DNA of 64,000 nt from Silene conica (taxonomy: Eukaryota; Streptophyta; Magnoliopsida; Caryophyllales; Caryophyllaceae). Positions 55,635 through 64,000 of this stretch are shown piece after piece (position 1 is the stretch's first letter; each line of letters begins with the position of its first letter). Location: positions 27,808,203 through 27,872,202 of the forward strand of contig CM055312.2 of NCBI GenBank assembly GCA_029255685.2, read 5' to 3'. The notes below the pieces were generated by a model, which saw nothing but the letters and a program-made list of their open reading frames with translations, was not told where the DNA came from and searched no databases. Both the position numbers and the translations under genes were made by a program.

Positions 55635-57558
55635 AGTACTTACGAAAGACTAAGGATTGGGTATTGACTTATGGAGGAGACACTGATCTATGCGCAAACG
55701 GTTACGCAGATTCTAGCTTCCAAACGGATCGAGATGACTCGAAATCTCAGTCTGGATTCGTATTTACTCTTAATGGCGCTGCAGTCAGTTGAAAAACATC
55801 CAAGCAAAATGTTATAGCAGATTCTACAACTGAGTCCGAGTACTATGCCACTTCGGAAGCTGCAAAGGAAGCTATATGGATACGTCGGTTCTTACAAGGA
55901 CTAACTGTAGTTCCTAGTTTGAATGACCCAATTAACATCTATTTTGATAATAGAGGTGCCATCTTCTAGACTAAGGAGCCTAAGTCTAGCAACAAATCTA
56001 GACATGTACTGCGGAAGGCTCACATGATCCGAGCTATTGCGTCGGATGACAACATCGCAGATCCTCTCACTAAGCTATTAAAATATGATAGTATGAATGG
56101 CACGTTATTTCCATGGGAATTAAACGTGTTCCTGACTTGTAGTAGTTCTTTTGATGGATTGGATAATTTTATCTTTTTCATATACTATTTATAACATCAT
56201 CGTTTTGTTTCATATTTTGTTTTCATGTGGGTTGTACGACAATATTGAACACCACAAAGTGAACTGAATTACATTATATTTGTTTTGGTACGTAATCGCC
56301 CACATGAGCTGATAACTCGGGTCAATTATTTTGTAACGTCGGTTGATGGTGGGTTCAACGAGCCATAAGTCAAACGGTTGACTGATCGATCACAAATACG
56401 AGTTATAAGGATAACTCGTAGGACAATTCGTGGCAACACAATGGAGTCCTAAATGTTTCAGAACATTTGGTGCCAGGTCGTGGATTGGACGTCCATAGTG
56501 TTCCTAGAGTCGATTCGTTTGACTATCGACTATATCTTAAGATAAAGGCAGTTTTGGGTGACTTTGGTTTCTTTCTTATGGTCGACCGTAACAAGGGATA
56601 AGCATATTTTTTCTAGGTCATTTCGTACTGCGCTTGTATCTGCAAGATTCGAGTTGAGGAAAATATCCAACCTTTATCAGGTTTTGACATTTCTCAGGGC
56701 CACTCGAGGACTTGTAACTGAAATGAATAGCCATGCTCGAATAATGATTCATTTATCAGTTGAGTTACTCTCTAGTCGGGAAAAACACTCTTGATACTGA
56801 TCACTTGTAAAATACGACCTTTGTGAATAAGGATTTGCAAATTGTTTTACATTGAGTGGGAGAAATTTATGGATATTGAGAATCGGTTATCGCATATACA
56901 CTTGTAAGGACAAGGGGGACATTGTTGGAGCTAGTGTCCTCCACATTTAGTGTGATAACGTGTATAAATCTCTTACAGGTTCACAGGGTATACCTAGTAT
57001 TATTATCAGTTTATTCACGTTTATTGATAATAATTGGCTTGCTAGAAGTTTGATGTTATTATCATACAGATGTCGGTAATCAACTGGTCCCTAAAAGTCA
57101 CACCTAAATCATGTGTTCTGAGAGATATGATTAAATGAAAATATAATCATATTGATGCCTTATATGCCTAAAAGGTTGTCGATGATATGAGTAAGAGGTT
57201 AGTCAATGTAATGATGATACGATTATTTAATACTGATTAAATAATATTAGCTGAGACGAATTAAATGTTAATTCGTAATTGGATATAAAATGTTATATCT
57301 AATTCATGTACATATATAATTTAATTATTTAATATGATTAAATAATGTAATTAAATATAAACTATTATATTTAACAAGAAAATTATACAGATAAACATTA
57401 TATAACGACCGACTGATACAGATACTCGGTTGAAGGGGATAACAACCAACTCACTAGGTTGAGAAGGTGGTTACACGGTTTGATTGTGAGTATTATAGGA
57501 GGTGTCAAATACTGATTTTGACAATCCTATCTCTACTAGGTTTACTCAGGTTTTTAGT
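55635..57558 (+). mobile_element. Element J: truncated copia remnant (RNase H, 3' region, part of LTR)
   Basis: The sequence opens inside the RNase H domain (EYLRKTKDWVLTYGGD, YADSSFQTDRDD at about 55640-55790), close to the same region of F. It continues through a 3' noncoding region like that of F to a purine tract (GGACAAGGGGGAC) and an LTR start TGTTGGAGCTAGTGTCC at 56923. The LTR is cut near 57558 by B'. No 5' half exists in the window. Broken, with several interruptions. Confidence 0.85.
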
Positions 57559-59020
57559 TGTAAAACCCCTCGCGAAAGCGGAAATAATAAACACACAAAG
57601 TACTAAAAATGCAGCGGAATTAAAACTTTTTAACATAACTAAACATGCGAGGTGCTTTAACAATACTAAACATGCGGAAGATATAAACATAAATAAGTAT
57701 TAAAGTATAATACAAAAGCAACCCGGGATAGCATATCCCTACAGACATCCAATACTGAAACATAAGTCTAAGGTCTAGCTAACGAATGGGTAAGTCATGA
57801 CGATGAAGGATCGTCGCTCGCTAGCCTCAACGTAACCCCCTACAAACAGCCTCAAGTACCTACACACATACAACATGTGCGCCACAGTCAGTGGGGAGTG
57901 ACTAGAGCTCTCATAGCCACCTATTGTCATGCAACACAGAAACATATAGATACAAGCATCATACTCCAACATAAACAATCATGTGAAGTAATCCATCAAT
58001 AACTCTTCTTGACATACTCATGCAAACATATAACATACCGCAACTCAGGTACCAACACGCACTGTCTAGCACTATACCCCAACTAAGGCAAATATATAAC
58101 ACAGTACCCAACTCAGGCAAATATATACAAATCATTCAGCAATGTCTAGCACTATACCCCGACTAAGGCAAGCTAAACACAAAACACGCACGAACCACCC
58201 ACGAAGGGGTTCGACCACAGAACAATGAACCACCCACTAAGGGGTTCAACAACGAGAAAGAACCACCCACGAAGGGTTTCGACAAAGAGACAGAACCACC
58301 CACTAAGGGGTTCGACAAAGAGACAGAACCAACCACTAAAGGGTTCACGCTAAGAAAGAACCACCCACGAATGGGTTCGCAAGAAGGAGGAACCACCCAC
58401 TAAGGGGTTCACACGAACAAACACAACGAACCAACCACTAAGTGGTTCAACGACTAAATCTCCAAGGGAGGCTCTTACTAAACCACAAGTCAAATACTTA
58501 ACCACATCCAATCAACACTTAGTTGACTTCGGGGACTAATTTGAGGCGAGAGCCGGTCTCCCTTCCGGTTGCCCGGCCGGGGGTTCTTTCTCCTCAAATC
58601 CATACCCGAACCCAACGTAAATATCGCGCAATTCTTGGGATTATGACAGACTTAAATGATAAACGATCTACTCTTGATAAACATTCAATCGACACTTAAT
58701 TGACGCCAGGAACTAAGTTGAGGGAGAGTCGGTTTCCCTTTCGGTTACCCGACCGGGGGTCTCTATCCTCTCTCCATTCCCAAACCCAATATAGTGCCGC
58801 CCGAACCTCGGGGACCTCAAACACACATACACATGTAAGAGAAGACCAAGTTCGATAAAAACCAAGAACAACCTAAGACTCTCTTCTATAAGTCTAAGGG
58901 TTCCTAATCAACTAACTAAATCCACAAGGTCTCATAAACAACCTAAGAAGATGATTTGCCTAAGAAGAAACAACATGCTAAAACATTGTTTACTAATTTA
59001 CTCATTACTATCAAGAAGTA
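57559..59020 (-). mobile_element. Element B': minus-strand relative of B, truncated
   Basis: Plus-strand edge TGTAAAACCCC at 57559, so the minus-strand end is GGGGTTTTACA. The block at 58700-58815 matches 10554-10680 of B, and a diverged second copy of that block lies at about 58500-58620. It holds an eight-unit hairpin array. The upper boundary against H is not sharp: 58870-59029 shows nothing I can assign firmly. No coding sequence. Confidence 0.55.
58191..58450 (-). repeat. Hairpin array in B': eight units of about 33 bp with GAACC/GGTTC stems
   Basis: Units start near 58191, 58226, 58259, 58292, 58325, 58357, 58389 and 58428, each GAACC, an 11-12 nt loop like ACCCACTAAGG, then GGTTC. The core stem is constant. 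The first two units extend it differently but complementarily (CGAACC/GGTTCG, TGAACC/GGTTCA). Confidence 0.75.
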
Positions 59021-59029
59021 ACTAACTTT

Positions 59030-60636
59030 AGATAAGGAAGTTGCTATGTTTGGAAAGTTACCTATTTTGGAAGTTACTATTTTGGGAGATGTCTATTTTA
59101 GGAAAGTTTCTATATTTAGTAATCGTACTTGTATCACGTGTTTTAGGGAGTCTTATTAATCATACGTATTACACGTTTAGGTAGCGACTTCCGAGTGGAA
59201 CATTTTTAGCAGCTGTGCAACTGACGACTTCATCCGACTATTGAGGTAGGGGAATATCTATGTTGTAACTGTGATCTGACATGAGAATATTCGTTATCTG
59301 GTTGATATAATTACTTGTGATATATATTGTGATTAAATGATTATTGATTATTGTGGAGAACGGGGCTTGTGAATGGGTCTTGTGATATGGGTCTTGTGAT
59401 AAGGGACTTGTGATATGGCCATGGGAGGTGTGGAGTGATGGAGGTGAAGTGGAGAAATGAATGTCGAGGAGATGGAGGATTTGCTTATTGTGTTATCTCA
59501 TGTCGCGATTATATTACCTACTCAACCTCGTGTTGACCCTGTTTGTTTGTTTGTGTCTGCGTTGATCCAATTTATTGGGGAGCAGAATGACAGGTTTAGA
59601 CTTATGGATGCTGGAAGGGTGGAGAGGACATGGACCAGACCTGTTTAGTGATAGCTCAGTCATTTAGTCTTTCACAAATTTTGGACTTTAGTTTTGGTTT
59701 TATATACAGTTGTAATACCTTTGAGACTGTTGTTTAACATTTAAGTCTTTAATAAAGTACTGAATTTCTTCCTTTGTTATCTACTATCTCGGGTAACCGA
59801 GATGGTAACACCCTTGGTTATTTGGGGAGTCCTAGTTCAGGCCTCTAAATAAATGGGGGTGTTACAAAGTGGTATTAGAGCTAACGATTCTCAGGCCTAA
59901 CCTAATGAACCCAATGAATGTAGGAAGAGTCTAAATAAAATGAACCCCGGGATAGAACTGTTAGGAGCACGCTAAAGGGGAAGTATGAGTCTGGGCCCCC
60001 CCTCACACTAAACCATAGGCCCTCTCAGTTGTACCCGGGTACCTTGAGTGTATACGAGCGAAAAGGGTAGAATAGGAAGTAATGGGAATTTGAGGTAAAG
60101 CATGATAAGGGGTTATACGAATCTTTCCGTTATGTGACTGGCATGGATATGAAAGAGAGCGTATGCATATAAGAATTATATGGTTGTTTTACATAAGAGT
60201 ACATGATAATGTGGATATATGCGATAACCGGTATTATATTAATAGTTATTCCATGCCTAATGATATGCGGTTTTGTGATCCCTAAGCCTCCATGATAGAT
60301 ACTATGCTAGGAAGAGTTTTAATACTGTAAAGGCATGAGAATAATGATACTACAATGATAGAGATGTAAGTTTAAGTGAGTACCCTTACTTTAACCAGGG
60401 CTCATTGTTTTCCTTGTATATTATAGAATGCCTCCGAGAAGGAATAACGCGGCTGACATCACTCAAGAGGAACTAGATCGAATATTAGCAGAGAATGAGG
60501 CTCTACGGGCCAGACGCTTGGATTCTGCCAAGATGAGTACCATCATCGCAAGGCATAACCCTACTCAATTCACGGGAGAAGGGGAACCTCATTTACTTGG
60601 GGAATGGTGTCGAGAGTTCAGCAACTTGTTCGTGTT
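59030..60636 (+). mobile_element. Element H: truncated Tekay element cut by element I
   Basis: The 3' part of an LTR (about 59030-59871, ending TAAATGGGGGTGTTACA), a primer-site variant TGGTATTAGAGC (near 59875), a leader like that of A (CCTAACCTAATGAACC), and the gag start MPPRRNNAADITQEELD at 60428. Gag text matches A for about 68 residues, then element I begins at 60637. The 5' part of the LTR is missing. Confidence 0.85.
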
Positions 60637-62315
60637 TGTAATATCCCTTATTTTCATAAGTTCGTATTAATGGGTCTTTTTATACTTTTGTCCGGATGGG
60701 GTATAACGTAGTGCTTTTCTATATGTATGTTTATGCGCTATCGATACGTATTTCGCTAGGTTGCTATAATAATAATGTTATTTGTATATGTTCGTTAAGT
60801 ATATAATTGCTTTTCACATCGACGTATAGATAGTATTTTATTTAACTAGTATCCGATAAATAATTCCTTAAATGGTGAAATTACAAATGAGTGTTATTCT
60901 ATGTGGTTCGTGGGATTCGAACCAGGGACCTTTAGCACACTGGTGTTGGGCCTCGAAATGCGCGTTTTGAACCAGCCCACACTTCGTTTTCGTTTTACAC
61001 AAACACACGCAGCACCTCTCAAACTGCCACTCTTCCCTAACCTAATTCTAACCTAATCAGCATACCATCACCACACACCTACTGCCGACACTGCAAGGGC
61101 AATAGGGCAGGTTCACACGGTGGGTCTAGGGTGGTTCAGGGCGGTTCGTTTTGCCCATGAAAGAGGTATGTTCACCATCGTAATCCTTTTCGCTATTTCT
61201 CACCCCTGTTCTCTTCGCGATTTCTGCATCATCATTTACATATGTGTGGTCCTGATCTTCATGTATCTTTGGTCTAGGATGTTAGTAGTCTCGATTTGAC
61301 CCTAGAAGAGTCGTCGGCGACCACCAGGAACCCCAGCCACGGTTTGGTTTTTATGGTCGATTGTGTTAGTTGTTGTTTACGTTTCAGAACAGAGTGACGA
61401 ATGTATGGTTGTAAGTCCGAGTTCGATGTAGTTCCCTTTGGCGGTGGTTCTGGGTGTTAGAGTTTTTCGGTTGGTGGTAGCCGGGGTGTCAGGGTAGTGG
61501 TTGTCACGACAGTTTAGAAGGTATCACGTCGGTTTTAAAGGGGGATTCGTTGGGGGGGGTGTGACGCGAGAAACAGAGGGTCAGGTGGTGTATGGGTTTT
61601 GTCTCGTGGTTGTGGGATGTTGTCGCGGTGTCGATGGCAACTACTGGCTTCCCAGGAACCACCACGACTCATAGGTGAGCCTGGTGGTGTCACTGGCGAG
61701 GGTGGTGGTTGCAATTGGCGGTACCGACCGTGTTTGATTGATATAGTCGTTGTTCGGTTGCGTTTACGAGTACAGCGTGTTTGCTATGGGCCAACGTGAT
61801 GTTTGCTTAGCTTTTTAACCTTGATAATCATGTTAGTATATCCTTAATCATAATAATTAGTAGTTGCTAAGTGTAATTCCTATTTTGGTATGTTATTATT
61901 ATGATTAATAATGTTCTTTTATGAGTGATGTTATTGTTGTATTATTATTGTAATATTATTTTCTTTATTATTTGATTGGTGGCTTGATGACTAAATTTAC
62001 AAGCATATGCGATAAGCGATGTATTAGTATTGTTATTTTCTTTGTTTTAATATGGCAATAATGGTATTAGTAGTAAAGTAATTTATATCTTAAAGCTACT
62101 TTTTTTTGATTGTGATGCTTATTAACATTATTATTATTAGTATTAATATTGTGGTGACTATGGTTAATTAATTGAGTCGTTGTTATCATGAGTTCTGTAA
62201 TAATTAACTAATTGATTGTATGCCATATTTAGTAAGCCTATATGTGGTAAGTCTATACTTAGTAAGTCTAGACTCGACTAATGGTGATTGATATGACTAA
62301 GGAGTTAATGTTAGT

Positions 62316-62432
<117 letters not shown>

Positions 62433-62734
62433 TATGTTAACATGTATATTTATAGTGTGTGATAAGTGAATTCCTTGTGAACATGATAGAGATAGAGTTG
62501 GTAGTGTTTGGTGGTATGGTTAGCAATTGATACTAAGTACTATTTATAGGAACTGAGTTCGAAGTGGAACGATTCTAGCAGCGGTTCGGTTGTCTTTTTG
62601 CAATTCCAGGTAGGGGAAATACTGGTATATGACGAAGTGTAAACTGTTCTAATTTGTTTTAAGCATGTTTGTGATATAATACCATGTGATCGTATATAGT
62701 GTTATCCATATTATTCTGTGATATAATACGATGT

Positions 62735-62990
62735 GAACATAAAGGGTCTGTGATTGGTGCGGAGATAAAGGGTCTGTGATTGGTGCGGAGATAAAGGGTC
62801 TGTGTTTGGTGCGGAGATAAAGGGTCTGTGATATGGTGTGGAGTATATTGGGTCTTGTGATCGGTGCGGAGTTTATTTGGTGTTGGATCGGTGCGGAGTT
62901 ATTTGGTGTTGGATCGGTGCGGAGTTTATTTGGTGTTGGATCGGTGCGGAGTTTATTTGGCGTTGGATCGGTGCGGAGTATATTATATTG
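62735..62990 (+). repeat. Two related minisatellite blocks in LTR I
   Basis: 62735-62845 has about four units like the 26-bp unit of LTR A (GGTGCGGAGATAAAGGGTCT). 62850-62990 has about four derived units (GGATCGGTGCGGAGTTTATT). The shared core GGTGCGGAG shows the array predates the split of the A and I subfamilies. Confidence 0.85.
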
Positions 62991-63368
62991 TTTGTCTTAT
63001 TTATCTTTCTACTCAACCTCGTGGTTGACCCTGTGTATTCGTGTGACACCTACGATGATCCGGAATGGGGAGTAGATTTTACAGGTCAGTGACAGATGGA
63101 CTAGGAGCTTGGGCATGGAGAGAGACATGGCATGGACCTACTTAGAGTTAGATCACATTTAGATATCGTCAGTTATACTTTCATTTTACCAAGTTTGGAA
63201 CTCGTAATTGTTGTAATACCAAGTTCAAATTTAATCAGTATTTATATAAATTACCTTGGGTTTGTTTACCTTGTTATTCACTACCTCGGATATTCCGGGA
63301 TGGTAACAGTCCTATTTATTTGAGAATGTCTTGCTAAAGGCTCTTAAATAAATGGGGGTGTTACAAAG

Positions 63369-63380
63369 TGGTATCAGAGC
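63369..63380 (+). other. Primer-binding site of element I
   Basis: TGGTATCAGAGC, 3 bp after the LTR end. Confidence 0.92.
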
Positions 63381-64000
63381 GAACGATCCTCGGGCCTAAA
63401 CCAAATGGATAATAATGAACGTAGGAAGAGTCTAATAAAATGAACCCCGAGATGAAACTGATAGGAGCCCCAAAGAGGAACAGGATGAGTTAGGGGCCCC
63501 CTCATACCAAACCTGGGCCCTTTCGGTTCTGTCTCGGGAACCCTATGAGAGCGATTGAAGAGTGGGGTAGACTACATAGTGACCTTGTTATACTGTACTA
63601 ACGCCCTTACAGGAGAAGAATGAGGTAAGTGATACATGACTTACGGTTAATAATGTGGGTTGAAAGTTATGATTGATATTAAAATGTGGATCGAGCAGGA
63701 TGATTGAATTAAAATTTGAAGAGTATGGATGTGTAATTGTTGAGCAATAGCTAAGAGGGATGTGATCATATGATTTTGGTGTTTGAAGCGTACATGTGAT
63801 TATCTAATTATTCAATGATTACCGTAACTAAGTCGTATATTGTTGGTATTTGGATAGGAATGACCAGACTTATATATATTAGTAACCCATGTCTAGTGAT
63901 ATGCGGAATGCGTTGCCTCATATATAAATATGTGATACGATGGTATATACATGCAATGTATAAATTTTGAGTAATTAGTTGGTTCTACTTCCAGTTTATA

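Overview
The window is plant nuclear DNA made almost entirely of LTR retrotransposons nested in one another. I found no host protein gene, rRNA or tRNA gene. A plant source is shown by Tekay-type chromoviruses (Ty3 family, C-terminal chromodomain, initiator-Met primer site TGGTATCAGAGC), Athila-lineage elements (primer site TGGCGCCGTTGCC, FMDD reverse transcriptase motif, an extra ORF after pol) and Ty1/copia elements. The species cannot be named from this.

Layout. 1-9186: Tekay element A (+), its left LTR cut by the window edge. 9212-13728: LTR-like element B (+), holding a solo copia LTR (11340-12470) and several arrays of short hairpins. 13731-13836: small foldback element. 13953-14632: fragment of an Athila-like LTR, E (+). 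14633-55634: Athila-like element C (-) in a tandem LTR-internal-LTR-internal form, its body split by two later insertions. These are copia element F (-, 20886-41827, target repeat CTCGG), which itself received Athila element D (+, 27995-40247, target repeat GTGAA), and Tekay-like element G (-, 43966-52058, target repeat CTAAC), which is young and has no coding capacity. 55635-57558: truncated copia remnant J (+). 57559-about 59020: relative of B on the minus strand (B'). 59030-60636: truncated Tekay element H (+), cut in its gag by Tekay element I (+, 60637 to the window end).

Relative order from nesting and hand-counted LTR differences: C is oldest (about 3% in a sampled stretch). F entered C (about 0.8%), then D entered F (about 0.7%). 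G entered C very recently (about 0.2%). A is about 1%.

Two signals are not explained by ordinary element anatomy. First, pairs of short palindromic sites, GGTCGNNCGACC, recur through Athila element D and the leader of the unrelated copia element F. Every one of 14 distinct pairs has its two sites exactly 21 bp apart, with a variable 9-nt spacer. Athila-like C and E carry an analogous site, ACTCGNNCGAGT, in matching places: upstream of LTR TATA boxes, in the gag linker, and before the env-like ORF. Their spacing is mostly 20-22 bp. Second, element B carries several arrays of short repeats in which each unit's stem differs from its neighbours' yet stays self-complementary, while the loop is conserved. 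That is a compensatory pattern pointing to selected or actively maintained hairpins.

All retroelement copies are described as fossils. Coding spans are approximate envelopes, not repaired genes.
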